From Thermoleophilaceae bacterium (lineage in GTDB: Bacteria; Actinomycetota; Thermoleophilia; Solirubrobacterales; Thermoleophilaceae): 40,347 nt of DNA. Shown here in pieces: positions 8,029-14,989 of this stretch (positions are counted from its first letter, which is position 1; each line of letters opens with the position of its first letter). The notes below the pieces were generated by a model. That model was not told the DNA's origin and searched no databases. It saw only the letters and a program-made list of their open reading frames with translations. Made by a program: the position numbers and the translations under genes. Where the stretch lies: the NCBI GenBank assembly GCA_036378175.1, contig DASUWY010000084.1:1-40347 (forward strand), given 5' to 3'.

Positions 8029-8102
8029 GCCCCGGTAGCTCAGTGGATCAGAGCGGACGGCTTCTACCCGTTAGGTCGCAGGTTCGAATCCTGCCCGGGG
8101 CG
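8029..8102 (+). tRNA. tRNA-Arg (anticodon TCT)
   Basis: Full cloverleaf: acceptor GCCCCGG (8029-8035) pairs with CCGGGGC (8095-8101); D stem GCTC/GAGC; anticodon stem GACGG/CCGTT around loop CTTCTAC, with anticodon TCT at 8063-8065; T arm GCAGG-TTCGAAT-CCTGC. The discriminator base is G at 8102. CCA is not encoded. It decodes AGA (and AGG by wobble), rare codons in DNA of this composition. Confidence 0.96.
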
Positions 8103-8225
8103 CTGCGGCGCGAGCATCTCAGGGCCCGCTCGACAGGGTCAGGGTCCCATGGAGCTGTACATGCCTGCGCGGGCGTTTGCGATCGAATCCCCCGCGGGGT
8201 GTCTCAGAAGAAGCGCCTCTCCGGA

Positions 8226-8231
8226 TACAGT
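8226..8231 (+). promoter_or_regulatory. Candidate -10 (TACAGT), leaderless start of the UXS-like gene
   Basis: TACAGT ends 8 nt before the ATG at 8240, so the message should start at or next to the initiation codon. This supports 8240 over an upstream in-frame ATG at 8177. Confidence 0.55.
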
Positions 8232-8239
8232 GCCGCTCC

Positions 8240-9190
8240 ATGTCAACCTGCCTCGTCACCGGCGGCGCCGGCTTTCTCGGCTCGCACCTGTGCGACAACC
8301 TGATCGAGCGCGGTCACCGCGTGATCTGCGTCGACAACTTCGAGACCGGCTCGCTGCAGAACATCGCCCACCTGAAGGAAGGTGAGACCTTCCGCTTCGA
8401 GATGGTGGACATCACGAACCACTACGAGATCGACGAGCCGATCGACTTCGTCTACCACATGGCCTCGCCGGCCAGCCCGATCGACTACGCGCGGCTGCCG
8501 CTGCACACGCTGAAGGTGGGGGCGTACGGCACGCACAACACGCTCGGGCTTGCGAAGGTGAAGCGCGCGCGCTTCCTCATTGCCTCGACCTCTGAGGTAT
8601 ACGGGGACCCGCTGGTGCACCCCCAGCCCGAGACGTACTGGGGCAACGTCAACCCGATCGGTCCGCGCGGCGTGTACGACGAGGCCAAGCGCTATGCGGA
8701 GGCGCTGACGATGGCGTACCTGCGGCAGCAGGGAGTGAACACCACGATTGCCCGCATCTTCAACACTTTCGGCCCGAGAATGAGGCCGAATGACGGGCGC
8801 GCGATCCCGGCCTTCCTCAGCCAGGCTCTGACGGACAAGCCCGTCACGGTCTTTGGCGACGGCACCCAGACGCGCAGCTTCTGTTACGTAGACGACCTGA
8901 TCGCCGGCCTCATCGCTCTCGCCGAATCCGGCGTGCACGAGCCGGTGAACATCGGCAACCCGGAGGAGATGACCCTCCTCGACATGGCCAGGACGGTGGT
9001 GGAGCTGACGGAATCGCGCTCTGAGATCGTCTTCCAGGCGCTTCCGGTGGACGACCCAAAGGTGCGCCAGCCGGACATCACTCGCGCGCGCGACCTGCTC
9101 GGCTGGGAGCCAAGGATCCCAATCCGCGAGGGCCTCCGCCGCACGATCGAGCACGCCACGCAGGTTCTGGGCCAGCCGTCCGCCCGCTGA
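8240..9190 (+). CDS. UDP-glucuronate decarboxylase-like extended SDR
   Basis: A 316-aa NAD-dependent extended SDR of the UDP-xylose synthase (UXS) group. It has the Rossmann motif TGGAGFLG (7-14), the diagnostic STSEVYGDP (~117-125), catalytic Y146/K150 in YDEAK, and RSFCYVDD near 230. UXS converts UDP-glucuronate to UDP-xylose for cell-surface glycans. The closely related dTDP-glucose 4,6-dehydratases are a less likely alternative because the [14 protein letters not shown] segment is UXS-like. The ATG at 8240 is chosen because a TACAG(T) -10 box lies 8 nt before it and the Rossmann fold begins at residue 4. The in-frame upstream ATG at 8177 would add a non-conserved arginine-rich tail. It stands alone between two tRNA genes with one small downstream gene. 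Confidence 0.88.
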   Translation: MSTCLVTGGAGFLGSHLCDNLIERGHRVICVDNFETGSLQNIAHLKEGETFRFEMVDITNHYEIDEPIDFVYHMASPASPIDYARLPLHTLKVGAYGTHNTLGLAKVKRARFLIASTSEVYGDPLVHPQPETYWGNVNPIGPRGVYDEAKRYAEALTMAYLRQQGVNTTIARIFNTFGPRMRPNDGRAIPAFLSQALTDKPVTVFGDGTQTRSFCYVDDLIAGLIALAESGVHEPVNIGNPEEMTLLDMARTVVELTESRSEIVFQALPVDDPKVRQPDITRARDLLGWEPRIPIREGLRRTIEHATQVLGQPSAR

Positions 9191-9200
9191 CCCGCGCCTC

Positions 9201-9206
9201 TACACT
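9201..9206 (+). promoter_or_regulatory. Candidate -10 (TACACT), leaderless start of the 90-aa protein
   Basis: TACACT ends 8 nt before the GTG at 9215; no Shine-Dalgarno sequence fits in the gap. It lies 10 bp after the preceding gene's stop. Confidence 0.55.
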
Positions 9207-9214
9207 CCGAAGCA

Positions 9215-9487
9215 GTGAGCAGCTCTGAGGCAAAGAACCTCGAGGTGATCAGCAAAGCCATCGATCACCACAACAAGACCTGCGAGTTCCCGGCGATCGC
9301 AGTGCGGATGAACCCCTTCGAGGTGGACCGCCTCGGCTGGGACTCGATCCGCGGCCTCCCCATCGAGTCCGACCCCAACCTCGGCACCGGCGCGTTCCGC
9401 ATCGTCTGCGCGCGGGACGAGCTCGAGGAGAAGGAGGTCGAGGCGGTGGAGGCGATCTCCGAGCAGACTGTTCCAGTAGGTCAGTAG
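9215..9487 (+). CDS. Small acidic cytoplasmic protein, function unknown
   Basis: A 90-aa protein with no signal peptide or membrane segment. I do not recognise the family. It has balanced soluble composition, one cysteine (CEFPAIAVRMNPFEVDRLGW), and an acidic helical C-terminus (DELEEKEVEAVEAISEQ). Proper codon use and a TACACT box 8 nt before the GTG argue that it is real. It lies between the UXS-like gene and tRNA-His on the same strand but has its own candidate promoter. Confidence 0.75.
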   Translation: MSSSEAKNLEVISKAIDHHNKTCEFPAIAVRMNPFEVDRLGWDSIRGLPIESDPNLGTGAFRIVCARDELEEKEVEAVEAISEQTVPVGQ

Positions 9488-9500
9488 ACCCCCCGGCGAC

Positions 9501-9506
9501 TAGACT
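9501..9506 (+). promoter_or_regulatory. Candidate -10 (TAGACT) of tRNA-His
   Basis: TAGACT lies 11 nt before the extra 5' G of tRNA-His, so the precursor would have a leader of a few nucleotides. No convincing -35. Confidence 0.45.
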
Positions 9507-9517
9507 GAGTCGCGCTT

Positions 9518-9591
9518 GGTGGGCGTAGCTCAGCTGGTAGAGCTCCTGGTTGTGGTCCAGGCGGTCGGGGGTTCGAGTCCCCTCGCTCACC
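9518..9591 (+). tRNA. tRNA-His (anticodon GTG) with encoded G-1
   Basis: Acceptor GTGGGCG (9519-9525) pairs with CGCTCAC (9584-9590). The extra G at 9518 opposes the discriminator C at 9591, the hallmark of bacterial tRNA-His. Anticodon stem CCTGG/CCAGG encloses TTGTGGT with GTG at 9552-9554. T arm GGGGG-TTCGAGT-CCCCT. CCA is not encoded. Confidence 0.96.
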
Positions 9592-9612
9592 CCTCAGCAC
9601 GTCGTTTGGCTC

Positions 9613-9969
9613 TCACGAGCCGCGGTGGTTCAGCCTCGCTCCAAGCTGTGCCGCCGTGCTCTGGCTCGTGTCGAGGCCGCGGTGGTTCAGCCTCGCTCCG
9701 ATCTGTGCCGCGGTGGTCTGGCTCGTATCCAGACTCGGGCGTCCGTGCGGGTGGTGCGTCGACGGCGGGAGTGCTATGTGGCTCAACGAGCTGACGGCGC
9801 TTGCGGGAGTTGCCGGCGTCGTGGTCCCACTCTGGCCGATTGCCAGCAGGACCACCGCCACCGTCAGTCCGACCACCGCCACGAGCGCTACCACCAGTAG
9901 TCGCTGCACCCGCTCGTAACGCGCGCGGGCAACGACCGCAGGACTCTGGAACGAGACCGACTCGCTCAT
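9613..9969 (-). CDS. Membrane-anchored protein with two 19-aa C-terminal tandem repeats, function unknown
   Basis: A 118-aa protein with a cytoplasmic N-terminus (1-23), one membrane helix (about 24-45), a Thr/Pro/Ser-rich outer linker, then two nearly identical 19-residue repeats at 80-98 and 99-117 (pattern LDTSQ-T/S-TAAQ-I/L-GARLNHRG). No known domain is recognised. The ATG follows a strong AGGAGG. About 137 nt of leader separate it from a consensus-like promoter (TTGACC-17-TAGTGT) on the same strand. The 3' end is convergent with tRNA-His, 21 bp away. The DNA just past the stop looks like a decayed further repeat. Confidence 0.82.
   Translation of the reverse strand: MSESVSFQSPAVVARARYERVQRLLVVALVAVVGLTVAVVLLAIGQSGTTTPATPASAVSSLSHIALPPSTHHPHGRPSLDTSQTTAAQIGARLNHRGLDTSQSTAAQLGARLNHRGS
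9620..9733. repeat. 57-bp tandem direct repeat, two copies, in frame with the minus-strand gene
   Basis: Copy 1 begins at 9620 and copy 2 at 9677, both opening CCGCGGTGGTTCAGCCTCGC. The period of 57 is exactly 19 codons, so the repeat is a protein repeat. Differences between copies are few and mostly conservative at protein level (T/S, I/L). Beyond copy 1, toward 9600, resemblance continues weakly. Confidence 0.9.
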
Positions 9970-10097
9970 GCTGACCTCCTGATTGGGTGGCCGATACGCG
10001 GACTCGTCGAGGGGGCCGATGCGAGATACGCGCAGCCCGGCGGGGCAGATTGCCGGCGGGCTTGGGGCGAACGGCGACGAAACGAGTGGCGGTTGGC

Positions 10098-10142
10098 CTA
10101 TGTCCGAAATCTGACACTAGCCGTGTCCCCCGAACGGGTCAA
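10098..10142 (-). promoter_or_regulatory. Promoter TTGACC-17-TAGTGT with TGTC-N8-GACA dyad
   Basis: On the minus strand the -35 TTGACC (10142-10137) is 17 bp from the -10 TAGTGT (10119-10114), a near-consensus housekeeping promoter pointing at the repeat protein gene. The -10 is the start of a 22-bp element (10119-10098) reading TAG, TGTC, eight bases, GACA, TAG. It covers the expected start point, a typical repressor position. The same element occurs at 24612-24633. Confidence 0.7.
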
Positions 10143-10176
10143 GAACGTCAAGGCGCCAAGCGTCGAAGCCGAAACC

Positions 10177-10416
10177 TCACCGGAGCAGTCGCCGCTTCGG
10201 CTGCTGCTCCACGCGCTCGAGCGACTCGCCGATCAGGTAGATCGTCGGCGGCCAGAGGCCGACGAACAGCGCGCGGCGTTCCGCGTTCCCGCGTTCATCC
10301 TGGTCCACCGTCTTGGCCCGGATCCAGAGGGCGATGCACAGGCCCACGGAGCCCATCGACGCGAGGTGCAGGTGCCACCCGCGCACCCCGATCCCGTGCA
10401 ACTTCGTGATCAGCAC
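10177..10416 (-). CDS. Small membrane protein, function unknown
   Basis: A 79-aa protein starting at GTG. A conserved-looking N-terminus (LHGIGVRGWHLHLASMGSVG) leads into one membrane segment (about 15-33), a charged segment DQDERGNAERRA, a second hydrophobic stretch (FVGLWPPTIYLIGE, about 50-64) and a basic tail. I do not recognise a named family, but the residue pattern and codon use look like a real short protein. It lies upstream of the repeat protein gene on the same strand, with that gene's promoter between them. Confidence 0.65.
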   Translation of the reverse strand: MLITKLHGIGVRGWHLHLASMGSVGLCIALWIRAKTVDQDERGNAERRALFVGLWPPTIYLIGESLERVEQQPKRRLLR

Positions 10417-10488
10417 GCACGCCGTTTACCCGCGGCCGGCGAGTTCAACCCGGGGTGTCCGGCGCGGGCGGTCGGGTAGGACCTGGGT

Positions 10489-11916
10489 GTGCCCGGACTC
10501 CCGCTATCGCGACGCCTTGCCACAGCCGCACGCTGGCCGGTGGGCATCGGCCTGACCTCCTGGCGCTACATGTGGCGCACCACTCCGTTCCACCGAGGCG
10601 AGCTTGCCGGCTCGCGGGCGCACGACCTCGCGCCGCCGCTGCCCTGGGGTGTGTCACACGCCGGGATCCAAGGCCCGGACGATGGCTTCGGCCCGCTCTT
10701 CCACCGCAACTACGGCGTGCTCATCCGAGCGCCTCGCATGTCCGCAGGCGACCTGATGGCTCGCCTGCAGGCCGATCCGGACGCGGCGGCTCCCGGCGAG
10801 TTCGCCACCTTCATCAAGGTGCATGGGGACGAGGGCGCGATGAGGGTTGGCGACGAATTCGTGGTTCGCATGGCGGGGCCGTGGGACGGGCCGGTCCGCG
10901 TGATCGATGTGAGCGACACGTCGTTCCGGCTGGCGACGCTGGAGCGCCACCTCGAGGCGGGTCAGATCGAGTTCTCCGTAGCTGAGGCGGACCGCGGCCT
11001 CGAGTTCCGGATCGAGTCGTGGGCCCGCAGCGCGGACCGCTTGTCGGACCTCCTCTACCAGCACCTGCGCATGGCCAAGGAGATTCAGCTGCACATGTGG
11101 GCGTCGTATCTCGAGCGCGTGGCCGAGATCGCCGGCGGCCGCATGACCGGCGGGATCACCATCCACACCCGACGCGTGGACCTGCCCGTCGACCGGCGGG
11201 TAACCGAGTTGCGGGACCGGCAGCCGAACTTCGACCCGGCGAAGAGCGACGAGCACGTGCCGGAGAACGGCTGGCACGTGGACGATCTGCGCCAGCCGCT
11301 GCCAGCCGAGCCTCCGGGGCCGCCCGTGGAAGGAGGAAGCTGGGAGATCGCCCGCCGCCTGATGCGCGGGTACGAGTTCGCGGACCCGTCGATCGTCCGT
11401 GCCACGTACGACCCCGACGAGCCGCTCGAGAGGCGAACCATGCTGCTCGAGCTGCGCTTCCACGGGCTGCGCTTCCACGGCGGCGTACGTGTCTCGCGGG
11501 TCTACGACGAGGAGCGCACCCGCGATGGCCGGAGCGCTCGCGTGTGGGGCTGGTCCTACCAGACGCTCGAGGGCCACCTTGAGATGGGCCAGATGGACTG
11601 GGAGGTGTGGAAGTGGCTCGACAGCGGTGAGGTGGAGTTCCGGATCCACGCCTACTCGCGCCGCGCCCCCGACCGCAACCCGGTGGTGCGCTTCGGCTTC
11701 TGGCTCTTCGGCCGCCGCGAGCAGCTCGCCTTCCTGCACAGCACGCTCGAGCGGATGCGCCGCCTGACCGAGATCGCGCTAGAGGAGGGTCCCGGCGAGC
11801 CCGTTCGGCAGGCGGCCGAAGAGCTCACCGCCCGGCCGAGCCGGCGGGCGGTACCAGGCCACTCGCGGCTCGCGGAGTACCTGGAGGACGATCGCGAGCC
11901 GCTGGCGGGCGGGTAG
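10489..11916 (+). CDS. Tandem DUF1990 protein
   Basis: A 475-aa soluble protein made of two DUF1990-like halves. The second (about 285-455) has the typical core WGWSYQTLEGHLEMGQMDWEV followed by an FRIHAYSRR segment. The first (about 60-215) has the matching FRLATLERHLEAGQIEFSV and FRIESWAR. DUF1990 proteins are found in actinobacteria and plants, with no firm biochemical role. Most are single-domain (~160-180 aa), so this is a duplication, linked by a Pro-rich stretch near 265-285. The start is GTG at 10489; a TAGGAC sequence ends 6 nt before it but is a poor -10. It stands alone on the plus strand. Confidence 0.78.
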   Translation: MPGLPLSRRLATAARWPVGIGLTSWRYMWRTTPFHRGELAGSRAHDLAPPLPWGVSHAGIQGPDDGFGPLFHRNYGVLIRAPRMSAGDLMARLQADPDAAAPGEFATFIKVHGDEGAMRVGDEFVVRMAGPWDGPVRVIDVSDTSFRLATLERHLEAGQIEFSVAEADRGLEFRIESWARSADRLSDLLYQHLRMAKEIQLHMWASYLERVAEIAGGRMTGGITIHTRRVDLPVDRRVTELRDRQPNFDPAKSDEHVPENGWHVDDLRQPLPAEPPGPPVEGGSWEIARRLMRGYEFADPSIVRATYDPDEPLERRTMLLELRFHGLRFHGGVRVSRVYDEERTRDGRSARVWGWSYQTLEGHLEMGQMDWEVWKWLDSGEVEFRIHAYSRRAPDRNPVVRFGFWLFGRREQLAFLHSTLERMRRLTEIALEEGPGEPVRQAAEELTARPSRRAVPGHSRLAEYLEDDREPLAGG

Positions 11917-11935
11917 CGCTCGTCGGGCCGGACCT

Positions 11936-11941
11936 TAGAGT
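11936..11941 (+). promoter_or_regulatory. Candidate -10 (TAGAGT), leaderless start of the aminotransferase gene
   Basis: TAGAGT ends 8 nt before the ATG at 11950. No Shine-Dalgarno sequence is present between them. Confidence 0.55.
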
Positions 11942-11949
11942 TCCGCGCC

Positions 11950-12888
11950 ATGGCCCTCGGCACGCACGACTTCGAGGACGACCCGCGCAACGAGCACATC
12001 CTGATCTGGGTCAACGGTGAGCTGGTGCCGCGGGGGCAGGCGGTGGTCTCTGTGTTCGACGCCGGCTTCGTGCTCGGCGACGGCGTCTGGGAGGGACTGC
12101 GGGTGCGGAGCGGCCACCCGGCCTTCCTCGAGCGGCATCTCGACCGCCTATTCGAGGGCGCGAAGGCGATCATGCTCGACATCGGGCGCAGCCGCGCGGA
12201 GCTCACGGAGGCCGTGTACGAGACGCTGCGCGCCAACGACATGACCGACGGCGTGCACGTGCGGCTGATGGTCACGCGCGGGGTGAAGCGCACGCCCTAC
12301 CAGGACCCCCGGGTGACGATCGGCCCTGCGACCTTGGTGATCATCGCCGAGCACAAGGAGCCGCTGCCCGCGACGGTCACCGACGGCATCACGCTCTTCA
12401 CCACGCACGTGCGCCGCGCCGCGCCCGACACGCTCGACCCAAAGCTGAACGCCCACTCCAAGCTGAACGACATAACGGCCTGCATCCAGGCGTACAGCGC
12501 GGGCGCCGACGAGGCGCTGATGCTCGACCCGCACGGGTTCGTGGCCACGTGCAACTCCACGCACTTCTTCATCGTGGTGGGCGGCGAGGACGCGCCCGAG
12601 GTTTGGACCTCCGACGGCCGCTACTGCCTGCAGGGGATCACGCGCGCCAACGTCCTAGAGATCTGCCGGGCGAACGGGATCAACGCGCGCGAGACCACGT
12701 TCAGCCTCACCGAGGTGTACTCGGCGCGCGAGGCGTTCGTCACCGGTACGTTCGCCGGCGTCGTTCCCGTGCGGACGATCGACGGGCGCACGATCGGCGA
12801 CGGCCGGCGCGGGCCGCTGGTGGAGCGGCTTCAGGCGCTGTATCAGGAGCTCGTTGATGCCGACGTGGCGACACGCATCGCGCCATGA
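11950..12888 (+). CDS. Class IV (BCAT/D-amino acid type) aminotransferase
   Basis: A 312-aa PLP enzyme of fold type IV (branched-chain aminotransferase, D-amino acid aminotransferase and ADC lyase superfamily). The N-terminus IWVNGELVPRGQAVVSVFDAGFVLGDGVWEG is the classic family opening. The Schiff-base lysine is K165 or K171 in PKLNAHSKLN. ATCNSTHFF and LQGITRANVLEI give the phosphate and substrate side. It probably moves amino groups between an amino acid and a keto acid; substrate and stereochemistry are not readable. The stop overlaps the ATG of the sulfotransferase-fold gene (ATGA), so the two are translationally coupled and likely act on the same metabolite. Confidence 0.87.
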   Translation: MALGTHDFEDDPRNEHILIWVNGELVPRGQAVVSVFDAGFVLGDGVWEGLRVRSGHPAFLERHLDRLFEGAKAIMLDIGRSRAELTEAVYETLRANDMTDGVHVRLMVTRGVKRTPYQDPRVTIGPATLVIIAEHKEPLPATVTDGITLFTTHVRRAAPDTLDPKLNAHSKLNDITACIQAYSAGADEALMLDPHGFVATCNSTHFFIVVGGEDAPEVWTSDGRYCLQGITRANVLEICRANGINARETTFSLTEVYSAREAFVTGTFAGVVPVRTIDGRTIGDGRRGPLVERLQALYQELVDADVATRIAP

Positions 12889-13616
12889 GCGAGGCCGTTC
12901 GTGTGGCGATGTGGTCCGGCCCGCGCAACATCTCCACGGCGATGATGCGCGCCTGGGAGAACCGGCCCGACACGGTGGTGGTCGACGAACCGCTGTACGC
13001 CGCGTACCTCGCGCGCACCGGCATCGAGCACCCCGTGCGCGAAGAGGTGATCTCCTCGCAGCCCACCGATCTCCAAGCGGCCATCGCGGAGCTGGACAAG
13101 CCGTTGCCTGCCGGCCGCACGGTGCACTACGCGAAGCACATGGCGCACCACGTGTCGCGCGACATGGACCTGAGCTGGACGCTCCGCTTCCGCAACGTGC
13201 TGCTGATCCGCGACCCCGTGGAGGTGGTGGCCTCATACGTGCGCGCGCGAGAGAGCTGCGAGCCGGAGGACATAGGCATCCCGCAGCAGGGGTGGCTCAT
13301 CGAGCTGTGGGACGAGCACGAGCTCGAGGTGCCGATCGTCGACGCGAGGGACTTCCTCCAGGACCCGGAGGCGCATCTGCGCCGGCTGTGCGACTGGCTC
13401 GGCATCCCGTTCACCGAGCGCATGCTGTCCTGGCCGCCGGGGCCGCGCGAATCGGACGGCGTGTGGGGTCCCCACTGGTACGCCGCCGTCTGGCGCTCCA
13501 CCGGCTTCGAGCCCTGGCGCCCCCGCGAGACGAACCTCTCAGACCACGACGCCGCCGTGGCTGAGGCGTGCCGCCCCATCTACGAGAGGCTGCACGCCCG
13601 GCGTATGCGCGTGTGA
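12885..13616 (+). CDS. Sulfotransferase-fold protein coupled to the aminotransferase
   Basis: A 243-aa P-loop protein of the sulfotransferase family. SGPRNISTAMM (11-21) matches the 5'-phosphosulfate (or phosphate) binding loop, and LIRDPVEVVASYVRAR near 105-120 matches the 3'-phosphate/PAPS motif. Aromatic clusters (WLIELWDEHE, GVWGPHWYAAVWR) may form the acceptor pocket. The ATG overlaps the aminotransferase stop. From memory, some plant BCAT-like proteins fuse an N-terminal P-loop domain to a class IV aminotransferase, which would support a functional pair; this needs a database check. Whether it transfers sulfate or uses another nucleotide is unknown. Confidence 0.82.
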   Translation: MSEAVRVAMWSGPRNISTAMMRAWENRPDTVVVDEPLYAAYLARTGIEHPVREEVISSQPTDLQAAIAELDKPLPAGRTVHYAKHMAHHVSRDMDLSWTLRFRNVLLIRDPVEVVASYVRARESCEPEDIGIPQQGWLIELWDEHELEVPIVDARDFLQDPEAHLRRLCDWLGIPFTERMLSWPPGPRESDGVWGPHWYAAVWRSTGFEPWRPRETNLSDHDAAVAEACRPIYERLHARRMRV

Positions 13617-13728
13617 TCAGCGGTGCTCCGGGGTTCGCGAACTCGAAGCGGCAGCCCGCATCCCAGGGCCTGGCGCGTACTCGTACAGGCCTGAAACAGG
13701 CTGTCCGCGGCCGGGACTGCTCAGCATC

Positions 13729-14130
13729 ATGAGTTCCGTCTCGAATAGCTCCCGTGCGTCGCAACTCCGCGTGGCCCGCCACACTGAGCGGCTCGACGAG
13801 GTGGTGGGCTTCTACCGCGACGGGCTCGGCCTGACCGAGGTGGGCCGCTTTCACGACCACGCCGGCTACTCCGGCGTCTTCCTCGAGGTCCCAGGCACGG
13901 CCGCTCACCTCGAGTTCACGACGGGCGGCGAGCATGACGCGCCGCGGCCGCACCCAGAGTCGCTTCTCGTGCTCTACCTCGGAGACGAGGCAGCCGTGGC
14001 CGAGATAGCGGCGAAGCTCGGCGCCGAGCCCATCGCTCCGGCGAACCCGTACTGGGCGGCACACGGCCTCACGTTCGAGGATCCGGACGGCTTCAGCGTC
14101 GTGCTCGTTCCCGAGCGATGGGCGCCGTGA
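13729..14130 (+). CDS. VOC (glyoxalase/dioxygenase superfamily) protein
   Basis: A 133-aa vicinal-oxygen-chelate fold protein with two beta-alpha-beta3 halves: RVARHTERLDEVVGFYRDGLGL at the start and WAAHGLTFEDPDGFSVVLVP at the end. Metal-ligand candidates are H18 and the glutamates in EFTTGGEHD or FEDPDG. Substrate unknown; YycE-like proteins are the nearest style. Its 3' end overlaps the convergent methyltransferase gene by 38 bp. No clear ribosome site precedes the ATG. Confidence 0.82.
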   Translation: MSSVSNSSRASQLRVARHTERLDEVVGFYRDGLGLTEVGRFHDHAGYSGVFLEVPGTAAHLEFTTGGEHDAPRPHPESLLVLYLGDEAAVAEIAAKLGAEPIAPANPYWAAHGLTFEDPDGFSVVLVPERWAP

Positions 14131-14932
14131 CGCCGCGCTTCACGGCGAGGAGCGAGACGCTTTCCACCTCGTAAGTGCTGCAGGCGTCGAGCGCGCGCTC
14201 CGAGATGAAGCGGTAGTCGTTGAGCCGCACCTCCTTCACCTCGAGCCCCTGCCCCTCTATCGCGTCGAGGTAGTGCTGTTTCGGAATCGCGCCGGCGATG
14301 CAGGCGGCCCAGAGGTCGACGTTGCGCCTGGTGCGCTCCCTCAGGGGCCGGCCGCTCACGATGTCCGACAGCGCGAGCCGGCCGCCGGGCCGCAGAACCC
14401 GCGCCGCCTCGGCGAACACGTGGCCCTTGAGCGGCGAGAGGTTGATGACTCCGTTCGACATCACCACGTCGAACGTCTCGTCGTCGAACGGCAGCTCCTC
14501 GATGTGCGCTTCCACGAGCTCCACCTGCGAGAGGCGCGCCTGGTCGCGAAGGCGGGCCGCCTTGTTCAGCTGAGCGTCCGTCATGTCCACGCCCACCACG
14601 CGCCCCGCCTCGCCCACCAACACGGCGCAGCAGAAGATGTCCGTGCCGGAGCCCGAGCCCAGGTCCACGACCGTCTCGCCGGGCCGCGGGGCGGCGAGGT
14701 CGATGTGATGCCCCACGCCCGCGAATGACGCCACCGCTTCGGCGGGAATCGCATCGAGAAGCTCGCTCGAGTAGCCGAGGTGCTCGGCCACTTCCCTCCC
14801 GACCTCGAAATGAAGCTCCGCGCCGTGCTCGTCGGCGACGCGCCGGTACATGTCCTTTACCTCGGCCTCGAGCAACTCGGAGTCCACGAGGGAGCGGGCA
14901 TCGAGCTGAGGCAGCGTTTCGGCTGTGTCCAT
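14093..14932 (-). CDS. ArsM-like SAM-dependent methyltransferase
   Basis: A 279-aa class I methyltransferase resembling arsenite methyltransferases: VVDLGSGSGTD (88-98) binds SAM, followed by GVDMTDAQLNKA, MSNGVINLSPLKGHVFAE and RVLRPGGRLALSDIV. Two cysteines (WAACIAGAI and LDACSTYE) lie where ArsM has As-binding cysteines. The position usually occupied by cysteine in GLGCGNP-type sequences reads GVGHHI, so arsenite methylation is doubtful. A TAGCGT -10 box 6 nt before the ATG suggests a leaderless message, with a 16-bp palindrome just upstream. It converges on the VOC gene, overlapping by 38 bp. Confidence 0.8.
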   Translation of the reverse strand: MDTAETLPQLDARSLVDSELLEAEVKDMYRRVADEHGAELHFEVGREVAEHLGYSSELLDAIPAEAVASFAGVGHHIDLAAPRPGETVVDLGSGSGTDIFCCAVLVGEAGRVVGVDMTDAQLNKAARLRDQARLSQVELVEAHIEELPFDDETFDVVMSNGVINLSPLKGHVFAEAARVLRPGGRLALSDIVSGRPLRERTRRNVDLWAACIAGAIPKQHYLDAIEGQGLEVKEVRLNDYRFISERALDACSTYEVESVSLLAVKRGVTAPIARERARR

Positions 14933-14938
14933 GCGGCG

Positions 14939-14944
14939 ACGCTA
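14939..14944 (-). promoter_or_regulatory. Candidate -10 (TAGCGT), leaderless start of the methyltransferase gene
   Basis: TAGCGT on the minus strand ends 6 nt before the ATG at 14932. No recognisable -35; the expected -35 position touches the palindrome at 14967-14982. Confidence 0.5.
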
Positions 14945-14966
14945 ACCGCGCCCGGAGGCGGCGCGC

Positions 14967-14982
14967 CGTGACGTTGGTCACG
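14967..14982. promoter_or_regulatory. 16-bp palindrome, candidate operator
   Basis: CGTGAC-GTTG-GTCACG is a perfect 6+6 inverted repeat centred about 33 bp upstream of the methyltransferase -10, between it and the SDR gene that ends at 14990. Spacing suits a repressor or activator site; no regulator gene is adjacent. Confidence 0.4.
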
Positions 14983-14989
14983 CGTTTGC

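Noticed and set aside
8177-8239. ATG 8177 as start of the UXS-like gene
   Set aside because: Adds a non-conserved tail, has no ribosome site, and overlaps the candidate -10 at 8226-8231.
9620-9733. CRISPR-like repeat
   Set aside because: Two abutting 57-bp copies with no spacers, in frame with a coding gene; it is a protein repeat.
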